Positions 26,692 to 36,014 of a DNA stretch of 64,000 bases are shown piece by piece (position 1 is the stretch's first letter; the number at the start of each line of letters is the position of its first letter). The stretch is from Gemmatimonadales bacterium (GTDB lineage: Bacteria; Gemmatimonadota; Gemmatimonadetes; Gemmatimonadales; GWC2-71-9), in the NCBI GenBank assembly GCA_036265815.1, contig DATAOI010000027.1:62001-126000 (forward strand), in the 5' to 3' direction. Under the pieces are notes generated by a model. It did no database searches. It saw only the letters and a program-made list of their open reading frames with translations, and was not told where the DNA came from. The translations under genes were made by a program, and so were the position numbers.

Positions 26692-28103
26692 GCCCGGCCA
26701 AGGTCCTCTTCGTCACCGGCAGGCTCGCCGAGCCGGCGCTCCGGCGCGTCCTCGAGGAGATGCACCCGCCGTTCGAAGCCGCGGTGGCGGTGCTCAAGAT
26801 TACGGTGGCGGCGTTGATGACCACGCCGTGGATCGCCCGCTTTCTGGAGGTGCCTGCCGGCACCGAGCTGGTCCTCATTCCGGGGCTCTGTGAGGGGGAA
26901 ACCTCGATCCTGAGCGACCGGTTCGGCGTCCGGGTCGAGAAGGGTCCCAAGGATCTGCGGGAGATTCCACGGTACTTCGGGCAGGCCGGGGCGGCGCTCG
27001 ATTACGGTGCCTATACCATCGAGATCCTGGCCGAGATCAACAACGCGCCGCGGCTCTCCCGCGATGCGGTTCGGGCGGCCGCCGAGTACTTCCATACCAG
27101 CGGCGCCGACCTGATCGACGTCGGCTGTACGCCCGGAGTCCCCTTTCCCTGGCTGGGCGACATCGTCCGCGAGCTCCGCGCGGCGGGAATCAGGGTCAGT
27201 GTGGACAGCTTCGACCCGACCGAGATCCGGACCGCGGTCGAGGCCGGGGCCGAGCTGGTGCTGAGCGTGAACGGGTCCAACCTCGAGGTGGCGCGCGAGC
27301 TGGGCGGAGCGCGGGTGGTGGTCATCCCCGACTCCGGTGAAGGGCTGGAGACCCTCGATCGCAGCATCCAGGCGCTGGAGCGCTGGGGTGTGCCTTACCT
27401 CATCGATCCGGTGATCGAGCCGATCGGGTTCGGCTTCATGGCCTCGCTGGAGCGGTACGCGGAGGTTCACCGGCGCTATCCGGCGGCGGGCCAGTTGATG
27501 GGAGTGGGCAACATCACCGAGCTCACCAGCGCCGACACGACCGGGGTGCACGCGTTGCTGCTGGCCATCTGCGAGGAGATCGGGGTCAGCGCGGTCCTCA
27601 CCACCGAGGTAATTCCCTGGGCGCGGGGGGCCGTTCGCGAGATCGACGTCGCGCGCCGGCTCATGCATCACGCGGTGCAGCATCGCACCCTGCCCAAGGG
27701 AATCGACGACCGGCTGCTTACGGTGAAGGACCCGGTGATCCTGGAGTATGGAGAGGAGGAACTCCGGCAGCTCCATGCGGCGGTGAGGGACGCCAACTTC
27801 CGCATCTTCACCGACCGCTCGACGATCACCGTGTTCAACAGCCAGATCTTCGTGCGCGGCACCGACATTCAGGAGATCTTCGGACAGCTCGGAGTGGACG
27901 AGGCGAGTCACGCCTTCTATCTGGGCCGGGAACTGATGAAGGCCAAGCTCGCCATTACGCTGGGGAAGACCTACCGGCAGGAGGGGGCTCTCGCCTGGGG
28001 GTATCTCACGCCGCCGGACGATGTTCGCTCGGAGCACGTGAAGCTCACCCAGCACCGCCGCCGGGTGGATGAAGCGGCGCCGCGGCGCGCGGAAGGCTCA
28101 TGA
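26664..28103 (+). CDS. Dihydropteroate-synthase-like protein (DUF6513-DHPS), H4MPT synthesis
   Basis: 479 aa from GTG 26664, inside the dehydratase gene; this is the only standard start before the conserved KVLFVTGRLAEPALRRVLEEM. The N-terminal ~150 residues are DUF6513-like; then a DHPS-type barrel: GADLIDVGCTPGVPFPW, RVSVDSFDPTEIRTAVEAGAELVLSVNGSN and YLIDPVIEPIGFGF. A C-terminal segment (~380-479) lies outside folate DHPS. Likely joins the pterin to the beta-RFAP-derived arylamine in H4MPT synthesis. Confidence 0.86.
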   Translation: MGPAGGSTVSPAKVLFVTGRLAEPALRRVLEEMHPPFEAAVAVLKITVAALMTTPWIARFLEVPAGTELVLIPGLCEGETSILSDRFGVRVEKGPKDLREIPRYFGQAGAALDYGAYTIEILAEINNAPRLSRDAVRAAAEYFHTSGADLIDVGCTPGVPFPWLGDIVRELRAAGIRVSVDSFDPTEIRTAVEAGAELVLSVNGSNLEVARELGGARVVVIPDSGEGLETLDRSIQALERWGVPYLIDPVIEPIGFGFMASLERYAEVHRRYPAAGQLMGVGNITELTSADTTGVHALLLAICEEIGVSAVLTTEVIPWARGAVREIDVARRLMHHAVQHRTLPKGIDDRLLTVKDPVILEYGEEELRQLHAAVRDANFRIFTDRSTITVFNSQIFVRGTDIQEIFGQLGVDEASHAFYLGRELMKAKLAITLGKTYRQEGALAWGYLTPPDDVRSEHVKLTQHRRRVDEAAPRRAEGS

Positions 28104-29614
28104 ACGTCGGCCCGCTGGTGGAGAACCTGGGACCCGCGGGTGACCCGGCGGAGATCGCGGCGCGATTCCTGGACCTGCCATACCTGCTCTTCCTCGACAG
28201 CGCCACGGCCAGAGCTACTGCCGGGACCGCCGCCGGCGAGGTGCATCAGCTCGGCCGTTACTCCTTTCTCACCGCGGATCCCTGGCGGGTCGTCCGGGGA
28301 AAGGGCGCCGTCACCTCGATGGGGGACGGCCGCGGCGAGTGGAGCAGCGCGCCCGGCGACCCGCTCCTGGCGGTGGAGGAACTCCTGGAGGCCTTCGCCG
28401 CGGAGCCGGTCTCGGGTCTCCCGCCTTTCCAGGGAGGAGCCGCGGGGTACGTCGGGTACGACTACGGCGGAGTGCTCGAGCGACTTCCGGGCGCCCGCTT
28501 CGACGACCTCGCCATATCCGACGTGGTGCTGGGCTTGTATGACTGGGTCATAGCGTGGGATCACCGGCTGGATACGGCGTGGGTGATTTCGACCGGGATT
28601 CCCGAGACCGGCCCCAGACGGGAGCGGCGGGCCCGCGAGCGCCTCTCGATGGTACAGGCTCGCCTGGCCGTCCCCGCTACTCCTGCAGCCAGCCCGGAAA
28701 GGCCCTCCGCCCCCGGTCCAGACTGCCCACCCGCCCCAGCCTATCCGGTGGTGGGTGTCGACGAGGCCGAGAACATCGGCCTTCGCTCTACCTTCACTCA
28801 CCGGGGTTATCTCGACGCCGTCACCCGGGTGCGGGAATACATCATCGCGGGCGACATCTTCCAGGCCAATCTATCCCAGCGATTCGAAGCGCCGCTCACC
28901 GAGCCGGCGTTCGACCTCTACTGCCGACTCCGCGGGCGTAACCCGGCCGCCTTTGCGGCGTACCTCGACTTCGGCGACCTCCAGGTGGTGAGCGCCTCCC
29001 CCGAGCGGTTCCTCCGGCTGGACGAAAACCGCCGCCAGGTCGAGACCCGGCCGATCAAGGGTACCCGTCCACGCGGCCTCGGTCCGATGCACGACGCCGC
29101 GCTGGGCCGCGCGCTCTCGGAGAGCGACAAGGACCGGGCGGAGAACGTGATGATCGTGGATCTGCTGCGGAACGATCTGTCGCGAGTCTGCCGGCCGGGC
29201 ACCGTCCGGGTTCCCGAGCTCTTCGCCCTGGAGCACCACCCGACCGTCCACCACCTGGTGTCTACCGTGGTGGGCGAGCTGGAGCCGGGCACCGGCGCCG
29301 TCGACCTGCTGCGGGCGGCCTTCCCGGGGGGCTCCATCACCGGTGCACCCAAGGTTCGCGCCATGGAGATCATCGCCGAGCTGGAGCCGACTCGGCGCGG
29401 GGTGTACTGCGGCTCGATCGGCTACCTCAGTACCACCGGAGCGATGGATACCAGCATCGTCATCCGTACCTATCTGGCTCTCCGGGGGCGGGTATACTTC
29501 CAGGCCGGCGGCGGCATCGTAGCGGATTCCGAACCCGAGCTGGAGTACCGGGAAACGCTGGACAAGGCCCAGGCGCTGATCGGAGCGCTGGCCCAGGGAT
29601 TCCGAGCGCGATGA
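28100..29614 (+). CDS. pabB: Aminodeoxychorismate synthase component I
   Basis: 504 aa, chorismate-binding family. Signatures: REYIIAGDIFQANLSQRF, ETRPIKGTRPRG (the PIKGT segment of PabB-type enzymes), DLLRNDLSRVCRPG and GGSITGAPKVRAMEIIAELEP. With PabA it makes 4-amino-4-deoxychorismate for pABA, the substrate of beta-RFAP synthase two genes downstream. Anthranilate synthase (TrpE) is the alternative; PIKGT and the neighbours favour PabB. ATGA overlaps on both sides. Confidence 0.9.
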   Translation: MNVGPLVENLGPAGDPAEIAARFLDLPYLLFLDSATARATAGTAAGEVHQLGRYSFLTADPWRVVRGKGAVTSMGDGRGEWSSAPGDPLLAVEELLEAFAAEPVSGLPPFQGGAAGYVGYDYGGVLERLPGARFDDLAISDVVLGLYDWVIAWDHRLDTAWVISTGIPETGPRRERRARERLSMVQARLAVPATPAASPERPSAPGPDCPPAPAYPVVGVDEAENIGLRSTFTHRGYLDAVTRVREYIIAGDIFQANLSQRFEAPLTEPAFDLYCRLRGRNPAAFAAYLDFGDLQVVSASPERFLRLDENRRQVETRPIKGTRPRGLGPMHDAALGRALSESDKDRAENVMIVDLLRNDLSRVCRPGTVRVPELFALEHHPTVHHLVSTVVGELEPGTGAVDLLRAAFPGGSITGAPKVRAMEIIAELEPTRRGVYCGSIGYLSTTGAMDTSIVIRTYLALRGRVYFQAGGGIVADSEPELEYRETLDKAQALIGALAQGFRAR

Positions 29615-30285
29615 TCCTGCTGATCGACAATTACGACTCCTTCGTCTACAACCTGGCGCGGTACGTCCGCGAGCTGGGGGAGGTCCCGGTGGTGCGCCGG
29701 CACGACGCGGTCACGCCGGACGAGATCCGGGGTCTGGCTCCCTCCCACATCATCATCTCTCCGGGACCGTGCTCTCCCGCCGAAGCGGGGATCTCGACCG
29801 AGGTCGTCCGCCGGCTGGGCCCCACCGTTCCCATTCTCGGCGTGTGCCTGGGGCACCAGTGCATCGGGGCGGCATATGGCGGTGAGATCGTCCGCTCCGG
29901 CCGGCCGATGCACGGCAAGACTTCCCCTATTCACCACCGCGGGAAGGGACTCTTCACCGGGATCCCGTCCCCATTCCGGGCCACCCGGTACCACTCCCTG
30001 GTCATCGCGCCAGCCTCCGTGCCGCCCGAGCTGGAGATCACCGCCACGGCGGAAGATGGGGAGATCATGGCGGTTCAGCACGCCAGGTTCCCGGTCTTCG
30101 GCGTTCAGTTTCATCCCGAGTCAGTGCTGACCGAGCACGGCTACCGGTTGCTCGATCACTTCCTCCACGGGGTTCCGGCGGCTCCACGATCGGTCCCGGT
30201 GGCCGCCGATGGCGCCCTGGTGCCGGCCTACCCGCAGGTGGATACCCTCGCCTCCCACCCGCCACCGGTGGATCTGGTGCGGTGA
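29611..30285 (+). CDS. pabA: Aminodeoxychorismate synthase component II (glutaminase)
   Basis: 224 aa class-I glutamine amidotransferase: LLIDNYDSFVYNLARYV, ISPGPCSPAEAG, the nucleophile in GVCLGHQCIGAAYGG, and VFGVQFHPESVLTEHG (His-Glu). Supplies ammonia to PabB. The last ~30 residues are an extra polar tail. Confidence 0.92.
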   Translation: MILLIDNYDSFVYNLARYVRELGEVPVVRRHDAVTPDEIRGLAPSHIIISPGPCSPAEAGISTEVVRRLGPTVPILGVCLGHQCIGAAYGGEIVRSGRPMHGKTSPIHHRGKGLFTGIPSPFRATRYHSLVIAPASVPPELEITATAEDGEIMAVQHARFPVFGVQFHPESVLTEHGYRLLDHFLHGVPAAPRSVPVAADGALVPAYPQVDTLASHPPPVDLVR

Positions 30286-30827
30286 TCATCGAGACTATCG
30301 TCACATCGATGGCCGCGGACGGGTCGATCAACTTCGCTCCGATGGGGGTCGAATGGGGCGAGAAGATCATCGTCCTCAAGCCGTTCCTGGAGACCACCAC
30401 CTTTCGAAACCTCCACGACTCGCGCGCGGCGGTGATCAACCTGACCGACGATGTCATGCTGTTCGCCCAGGGCGCCATCTCGAGCCCCCAGTTCCCCTGG
30501 GTCCCCGCCACAGTGGTGCGCGGCGCGGTACTGGAGGCTGCGTGCTCCTGGCGGGAGATCGAGGTGGCCGCGATCGACGACACCCCGCCTCGCTCCCGCA
30601 TCGAGGGCCGGGTGGTACACCGCGGCCACTCCCGGGAGTTCATCGGATTCAACCGGGCACGCCACGCGGTGCTGGAGGCGGCCATCCTGGCCACCCGGAC
30701 CCACCTGATCCCGATGGAGCAGATCCACGAGGAATACGCTCGCCTGCAGGTGGTCGTCGACAAGACCGCGGGACCGCGGGAGCGGGAGGCGATGGGGTTT
30801 CTGACCGACTATGTCCAGTCGAAATAG
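30282..30827 (+). CDS. DUF447 family protein
   Basis: 181 aa. FMN-binding-split-barrel-like small protein: TSMAADGSINFAPMGVEWGEKIIVLKPF, NLHDSRAAVINLTDDVMLFAQGAI and GFNRARHAVLEAAILATRTHLI. DUF447 proteins are conserved in methanogens and H4MPT methylotrophs; a flavin-dependent reductase role in cofactor synthesis is possible but unproven. Overlaps pabA by 4 bp and mptG by 17 bp. Confidence 0.85.
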   Translation: MIIETIVTSMAADGSINFAPMGVEWGEKIIVLKPFLETTTFRNLHDSRAAVINLTDDVMLFAQGAISSPQFPWVPATVVRGAVLEAACSWREIEVAAIDDTPPRSRIEGRVVHRGHSREFIGFNRARHAVLEAAILATRTHLIPMEQIHEEYARLQVVVDKTAGPREREAMGFLTDYVQSK

Positions 30828-31788
30828 CGTGCTGGTGGAAGCGGGCGCGCGCCTCCACTTTGGCGTGCTGGACCTTCGCGGCAGCCTGGGCCGGCGCTTC
30901 GGCGGGCTCGGCGCCGGAGTGCCGACTCCCTCGGTGCTGCTGGAGGCCGCGCCGGCCGCTGAGCTTCGGGTGGAAGGGCCCGACCGGGAGCGGGTGGAGC
31001 AGTTCGCCCGCCGATTTCTGGAGTATCACCGGCTGGCCACCGGCGCCCGGGTGCTGGTTCACCGCACCATCCCGGCGCACAGCGGATTGGGGTCGGGAAC
31101 GCAGCTGGGGCTGGCCGTGGCCCGAGCCCTGGCGGAGCTCGCGGGGCTGGAGGCTGGTCCGTTGGAACTGGCCCGGGCGGTGTCCCGGGGGCGGCGCTCG
31201 GCGATCGGCATCTGGACATTCGCGCTGGGGGGCTTCATCGTGGAGGGCGGACGGCGGGCCGGCTCGAGCGAGATCGCGCCGTTGCTCGCCCGGTTCGCGG
31301 TTCCGGAGCGGTGGCGCTGCGTCATCGCGGTGCCCCGGGGCGCTCCCGGGTTGAGCGGAGAGGCGGAAGCTGCGGCGTTCGATCGGCTGCCACCACCGCC
31401 GGACAGTCACGTCGAGCGGGTGGCGCATCTGGTCCTGATGCAGCTCCTTCCCGCGTTGGTCGAGGCGGACCTGCCCAGCTTCGGCTCTGCCCTGACGGAG
31501 GTACAGCGGATCACCGGGGCGTGGTTCGCGCCGCAGCAGGGTGGCATCTTCGCTCCCGGCCCGACGGCCACGCTGGTGGAACGCATGGCCGAGTGGGGCG
31601 CAGCGGGGGTGGGTCAGAGCTCCTGGGGGCCGGCGGTCTACGGTCTGGTGGAGGGCGAAGAGGCGGCGACGTCGCTGGCCCGGAGAGCCCGCGGACTGGT
31701 CGGGACGGCCGGGCAGGTTTTCGAGGGCGGATTCGCGGGGACCGGTGCCCGGGTCTGGCGGGCGGAGGCGGCCGGATTCCCTGATTGA
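30811..31788 (+). CDS. mptG: Beta-ribofuranosylaminobenzene 5'-phosphate (beta-RFAP) synthase
   Basis: 325 aa, GHMP-kinase-like. Joins pABA and PRPP with loss of CO2, the first committed H4MPT step. Visible: VEAGARLHFGVLDLRGSLGRRFGGLG, PAHSGLGSGTQLGLAVARAL (GHMP loop, ~90-108), GRRSAIGIWTFALGGFIVEGG and VGQSSWGPAVYGLV. Last gene of the SDR-to-mptG operon; its stop codon (31786-31788) lies inside the -35 box proposed for xoxF. Confidence 0.93.
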   Translation: MSSRNSVLVEAGARLHFGVLDLRGSLGRRFGGLGAGVPTPSVLLEAAPAAELRVEGPDRERVEQFARRFLEYHRLATGARVLVHRTIPAHSGLGSGTQLGLAVARALAELAGLEAGPLELARAVSRGRRSAIGIWTFALGGFIVEGGRRAGSSEIAPLLARFAVPERWRCVIAVPRGAPGLSGEAEAAAFDRLPPPPDSHVERVAHLVLMQLLPALVEADLPSFGSALTEVQRITGAWFAPQQGGIFAPGPTATLVERMAEWGAAGVGQSSWGPAVYGLVEGEEAATSLARRARGLVGTAGQVFEGGFAGTGARVWRAEAAGFPD

Positions 31789-31813
31789 CAGTTCATTTTG
31801 CACGATGTATAGT
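31785..31813 (+). promoter_or_regulatory. Near-consensus sigma-70 promoter upstream of xoxF
   Basis: TTGACA (31785-31790), a 17-bp spacer, then TATAGT (31808-31813): 11 of 12 consensus bases at the preferred spacing. The -35 box contains the mptG stop codon. Predicted transcript start near 31820, about 520 nt before the xoxF ATG. Confidence 0.65.
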
Positions 31814-32342
31814 TGCCCCTCTAAGCCTCCCGTATTCGGCGACTTGGCCGGTTTCCGAAGGCGCTCTGGCGGCAACGGAACCGGAACACAGATGGCGGCA
31901 GCATCGCTGATTGGCCGCCCCCCAACTGCAGTCCTTACTGACACACAACGCGGTTCAGCGACGACGCTGAGGGGTGAGATGGGATTGTCCCCGTTCGCAT
32001 CCACCGTAGGCTCCACTTCCAATCCCTCTTCGGACAGCGCGATTCCGCGCGGTGCCCGCGGCGTAGGGCCGATGTGGCACCAGACCACGTGCTGGCGTCG
32101 GTACCGGCACGATGCTTCTCCGCGGCATCCCTCGCGTCTCCAGCTTCCCCGCGTCAGCCACACCCAAATCTCCGTCTCGTGCAGCAGCAGGCTCCGGCGC
32201 TCCCACGCGGCTGGAGGCTTCGGATCGACCGGCGAGCGGGGTCCCCCGGCCGCCGCGCGATCGCTTGGACTTCCGGCATTCGCAGCACGCGACACCCGAA
32301 TGCAGTAGAGCAGTAGAACCACCCTTCATCCTGAGGTCAGTT
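31789..32342 (+). other. Long xoxF upstream leader with hairpins
   Basis: 554 bp with no convincing gene. Beyond the promoter it contains GGCGGC (31894-31899) pairing with GCCGCC (31914-31919), and TCAGCG (31955-31960) with CGCTGA (31965-31970) closing a 4-nt loop. A Shine-Dalgarno, GAGG (32333-32336), precedes the ATG at 32343. The xoxF frame stays open back to 32112, but that reading is Arg/Ser/Pro-rich and has no signal peptide. I recognise no known riboswitch motif. Confidence 0.55.
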
Positions 32343-34226
32343 ATGAACCGTTTTACGCAGAAGGTGCTGTCGGGCGGGATGGCGGCGGGGCTGAGCCTAG
32401 CCGTCGCCGTGTCCGCCAACGCCCAAGCGGCGCGAACGGGGGCATGGACCCTGAACGCACCCGAGGGCGAATGGCAGATGACCGGTCGTGATTACAGCTT
32501 GCAGCGTTTCAGTCCGCTCAAGCAGATCACGACGTCGAACGTGGGCGAGCTGCGGCCGATCTGGTCCTTCTCGACCGGCACGCTGCGCGGCCACGAAGGC
32601 AATCCGCTCGTCGTCGGCAACGTGATGTACGTCAACACGTCCTTCCCCAACATCGTGTTCGCGCTCGACCTGTCCAAGGCCGGGGCGCCGCAGATCTGGA
32701 AGTACGTGCCGAACCAGTCACCCGACGCGATTCCAATCGCCTGTTGCGATCTGGTGAACCGTGGGTTGGCCTACAGCCCGAGCGGCAAGATCTACATCGA
32801 GGCGCTGCAGGGTGAGCTGATCGCGCTCGACGCGAAGTCCGGCAAGGAGCTGTGGAAGGCCAAGCACCCCGACCACTCCAACGCCGGCGTCGAGGCCAAC
32901 GGGTACAAGCAGGGCGCCACGATGACCAACGCCCCGATCTACATCAAGACCAAGTCGGGCAAGGAAATCGTCATCGCGGGGATCTCGGGTGGTGAGTTCG
33001 GCGTCCGCGGCCGGGTGTCGGCCTTCGATGCCAACAGCGGCGCCCACCAGTGGACCGCGTACAGCACGGGCCCGGACAACGAAGTCCTGCTCGACGGCGA
33101 CGCGAACGCGAACTATCCGTCGCACAAGGGCAAGGATCTCGGCGTCTCGACCTGGCAGGGCGATGAGTGGAAGCGGGGCGGCGGGACCACGTGGGGCTGG
33201 TACTCCTACGACCCCGAGCTCGACAACTTCTACTACAGCGTCGGCAACCCGGGCACGTGGAATCCCGACCAGCGGCCGGGCGACAACAAGTGGTCGATGA
33301 CCATCTTCGCACGCAACCCGGATAACGGGCACGCGAAGTGGGCCTATCAGATGACCCCCCACGATGAGTGGGATTACGACGGCGTGAACGAGAACGTCCT
33401 GTTCGAGAGCGGCGGCAAGAAGCTGCTGGCGCACTTTGACCGGAACGGCATCGGCTACACCGTCGATCGTACCAACGGCAAGGTCCTCGTGGCCAACGCC
33501 TTTGGGCCGATCAACTGGGCCAAGAACGGCGGCACCGGCACCCCGGTCGAGGGCGTGGTCGAGACCGGCGTTCCCGTCAAAGATCCGAAGTATGGCACCT
33601 CCTCGAAGAAGAACGGCGAGGGCATCTGCCCGGCCGCCATCGGCTTCAAGGATCAGCAGCCCTCGGCGTACTCGCCGATCACCGGGATGTTCTACGTCCC
33701 GACGAATCACATCTGCATGGACTACGAGGGTGTGGAAGTGAAGTACACCGCCGGTCAGCCGTACGTCGGCGCGATCGTGCGGATGTTCCCGGGCCCCGGC
33801 GGCCATCGCGGCCGGTTCATCTCCTGGGATCCGATGAAGGGCAAGGTCAACTGGGAGATCAAGGAGAACCTCGCGGCCTACGGCGGGGCACTCGCCACGG
33901 CTGGCGGGCTCGTCTTCTACGGCACCATGGAAGGCTGGCTCAAGGCTGTCGATGCCAAGTCGGGTAAGGTCCTCTGGCAGTTCAAGACCCCGTCGGGCAT
34001 CATCGGCAACCCGATGACCTACACCGCTCCTGACGGGCAGCAGAACGTCGCCGTGTACTCTGGTATCGGCGGCTGGGCCGGCATCGGCGTCGCCGCCGGT
34101 ATCGGTGCCGAAGATCCGACCGCCGGTCTCGGCGCGCTCGGCGCCTTCGGTGACGCGGGCAACTTCTCGACCCAGGGCGGCGTGCTGACCGTCTTCGGCC
34201 TGAAGAACCCGTCGATGCCCAAGTAG
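32343..34226 (+). CDS. xoxF: Lanthanide-dependent methanol dehydrogenase, XoxF type
   Basis: 627 aa, periplasmic PQQ enzyme oxidising methanol to formaldehyde. Signal peptide ends at SANAQA (~28). The vicinal Cys pair that contacts PQQ is in IACCDLVN (Cys134-135); the metal-site Glu is in SGGEFG (218) and Asn in GNPGTWN (302). The motif PHDEWDYDGVN gives catalytic Asp344 plus Asp346; the second Asp marks XoxF, since calcium-type MxaF has Ala there. Typical Trp-docking propeller blades throughout; C-terminal Gly/Ala-rich segment. Electrons pass to XoxG. I do not assign a XoxF clade. Confidence 0.96.
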   Translation: MNRFTQKVLSGGMAAGLSLAVAVSANAQAARTGAWTLNAPEGEWQMTGRDYSLQRFSPLKQITTSNVGELRPIWSFSTGTLRGHEGNPLVVGNVMYVNTSFPNIVFALDLSKAGAPQIWKYVPNQSPDAIPIACCDLVNRGLAYSPSGKIYIEALQGELIALDAKSGKELWKAKHPDHSNAGVEANGYKQGATMTNAPIYIKTKSGKEIVIAGISGGEFGVRGRVSAFDANSGAHQWTAYSTGPDNEVLLDGDANANYPSHKGKDLGVSTWQGDEWKRGGGTTWGWYSYDPELDNFYYSVGNPGTWNPDQRPGDNKWSMTIFARNPDNGHAKWAYQMTPHDEWDYDGVNENVLFESGGKKLLAHFDRNGIGYTVDRTNGKVLVANAFGPINWAKNGGTGTPVEGVVETGVPVKDPKYGTSSKKNGEGICPAAIGFKDQQPSAYSPITGMFYVPTNHICMDYEGVEVKYTAGQPYVGAIVRMFPGPGGHRGRFISWDPMKGKVNWEIKENLAAYGGALATAGGLVFYGTMEGWLKAVDAKSGKVLWQFKTPSGIIGNPMTYTAPDGQQNVAVYSGIGGWAGIGVAAGIGAEDPTAGLGALGAFGDAGNFSTQGGVLTVFGLKNPSMPK

Positions 34227-34242
34227 GAACCGGTTCTACAGT

Positions 34243-34266
34243 GGCCGGAGGGGCAACCCTCCGGTC
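34243..34266 (+). terminator. GNRA-capped hairpin just after xoxF
   Basis: A 10-bp stem (34243-34252 with 34257-34266, one G-T pair) capped by GCAA, 16 nt after the xoxF stop. It has no T tract, so it may protect the xoxF mRNA 3' end or attenuate transcription rather than terminate alone. Confidence 0.55.
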
Positions 34267-34290
34267 GCTGCGGCCCGGAGGATAGGACAC

Positions 34291-34332
34291 AGGGCGGGAT
34301 CGCGGCACAGGCTGCGGTCCCGCCCTCGTTTT
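34291..34332 (+). terminator. Intrinsic terminator between xoxF and xoxJ
   Basis: AGGGCGGGA (34291-34299) pairs with TCCCGCCCT (34318-34326), followed by CGTTTTCG. Together with the hairpin upstream it would lower read-through from xoxF into xoxJ/xoxG. Confidence 0.65.
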
Positions 34333-34486
34333 CGTCCCGAGGGGATACCCTCCCGTCTGGAGGGGGGTAGATTAAAGCATGAGCGCGGCGTCGGGGGCTA
34401 CTGGCTTCGCCGCCGTTGTTGTTCATGGGTGAGAACGGTCGGAGAACCCTCCCGGCCGGACCGCCCCCATCGATGGCAGGTAAGCG

Positions 34487-35395
34487 ATGCAGCCATACAT
34501 GAGAAGCCTTTCGAGCGGCGCACTGGGTGTCGCGGCGCTCCTGCTGGCCGTGCCGGCGAGCGCGCAGCGCCCGTCGCCGCTTCAGCCCGGCCTGCTCCGG
34601 GTCTGTGCCGATCCCGACAACATGCCCTCCTCCAACGACAAGGGCGAGGGCTTCGAGAACAAGCTCGCCAGCATGATCGCCCAGGAATGGAAGTCAGAGC
34701 TGCGATACGTCTGGTACCCCACCCGGCGGGGATATTTCCGGATTCTCAACGGGATGTACTGTGACGTGGCGATGGAGGCCCCGGCCGGCATGGATGTGGC
34801 GGGTTCGACCAAGCCCTACTTCCGTTCGGCCTACGTCTTCGTGGCCCGGCAGGGGAGCGGCCTGGAGGACGTCAAATCGCTGGCCGACCCCCGTCTCAAG
34901 AAGCTCAAGATCGGGGTCAACATCTACACCTCGGACGCCGAGAACTCCCCGCCGGCCATGGCGCTGGCCCGCTACGGGGTGGTCGGTAACCTCACCGGCT
35001 TCAGCACCTTCTTCGATGACCAGAATCGGCCGGAGGACATCGTCAAGGCGGTGGCCGGCAAGGCCGTGGATATCGCTATCGCCTGGGGCCCGCTCGCCGG
35101 GTACTACGCCAAGTCCTCACCGGTGCCCCTGGTGCTGAATCCGCTGCCCGAACGCGACTCGCTGAGCGACACCCCGTTCCGGTACAGTATCGGACTCGCC
35201 GTCCGCCGGCGCGACAAGGAATTGCGTGACAGTCTCCAAACGTTGCTCGATCGGAAGGCGCCCGAGATTCAGGCCCTGCTCAAGCAATACAACGTCCCGC
35301 TCTTCCCCATTCCGGAAGAAAAGGAAGGCGAGAAGGTCACCGGTTCCACCCCCGCGGCACCGGCCGATTCCACCCGGGTGGCTGGTCGGCGCTGA
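34487..35395 (+). CDS. xoxJ: XoxJ-like periplasmic binding protein
   Basis: 302 aa, solute-binding-protein family 3 fold. Signal peptide ends at PASAQR; then PGLLRVCADPDNMPSSNDKGEGFENKLASMIA, YFRSAYVFVARQGSG and AVDIAIAWGPLAGYYAKSS. XoxJ/MxaJ proteins are needed for methanol dehydrogenase activity or maturation; here it is between xoxF and xoxG as expected. A second ATG at 34499 is possible. C-terminal ~30 residues are a low-complexity tail. Confidence 0.9.
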   Translation: MQPYMRSLSSGALGVAALLLAVPASAQRPSPLQPGLLRVCADPDNMPSSNDKGEGFENKLASMIAQEWKSELRYVWYPTRRGYFRILNGMYCDVAMEAPAGMDVAGSTKPYFRSAYVFVARQGSGLEDVKSLADPRLKKLKIGVNIYTSDAENSPPAMALARYGVVGNLTGFSTFFDDQNRPEDIVKAVAGKAVDIAIAWGPLAGYYAKSSPVPLVLNPLPERDSLSDTPFRYSIGLAVRRRDKELRDSLQTLLDRKAPEIQALLKQYNVPLFPIPEEKEGEKVTGSTPAAPADSTRVAGRR

Positions 35396-35565
35396 ACGAT
35401 CCCGGCACGCCGGTTGCGTTTCGGTCCCATCCGTTGCGCTCGGGCATATTTGGTAGTAAGAGAGATATCCGACAGCTCCTCGCTCCCCTTCACCCGCCGG
35501 CCGCGGCTGCCCAGCGACCGGCGATGCGTTGCGACCCTGGTTCGCACGAAAGGATCCGGCCGCGC

Positions 35566-36006
35566 ATGCGTACGTCCATCTCCACAGTGCTCCACCAACT
35601 GCTCCTGGGTTCGGCCGTCATGCTGGGCATCTTTGCCCTTCCCCGCCGGGCCGCCGCCCAGGAACTGCGCGACCAGTGGCACCAGGCCCCACGAGACACC
35701 GTTTCCCAGGACATCTACGACGGCTGGAAACAGTTCAATCTCAATTGCGCCCGGTGTCACGGAGAGGACGCGCTGGGCACCTCCTTCGCGCCGCACCTGA
35801 TCGTATCGCTCAAGCCCGATGGCCCGATTCCCACCAAAGAGCTATTCATCCAGACGGTCTGCGCCGGCCGGCCGGCGAAAGGGATGCCCTCGTGGTGCGC
35901 CCTGGGCATGGAGCTGCCGACGATCGAGAAGATCTATGGCTACGTCAAGGCGCGAAGCGACGCCAAGATGGCCCCGGGACGCCCGGCCGTGAAGCGCGAG
36001 GGGTAG
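35566..36006 (+). CDS. xoxG: Cytochrome c electron acceptor of XoxF
   Basis: 146 aa from ATG 35566. Signal peptide (LLLGSAVMLGIFALPRRAAAQ), then a single haem site CARCH (61-65) and a likely axial Met in AGRPAKGMPSWC. Location after xoxF and xoxJ supports the XoxG assignment. Confidence 0.88.
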   Translation: MRTSISTVLHQLLLGSAVMLGIFALPRRAAAQELRDQWHQAPRDTVSQDIYDGWKQFNLNCARCHGEDALGTSFAPHLIVSLKPDGPIPTKELFIQTVCAGRPAKGMPSWCALGMELPTIEKIYGYVKARSDAKMAPGRPAVKREG

Positions 36007-36014
36007 GCAACGCC

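Noticed and set aside
32112-32342. In-frame N-terminal extension of XoxF
   Set aside because: Open only because of base composition; Ser/Pro/Arg-rich, and it would bury the signal peptide. ATG 32343 has a good Shine-Dalgarno.
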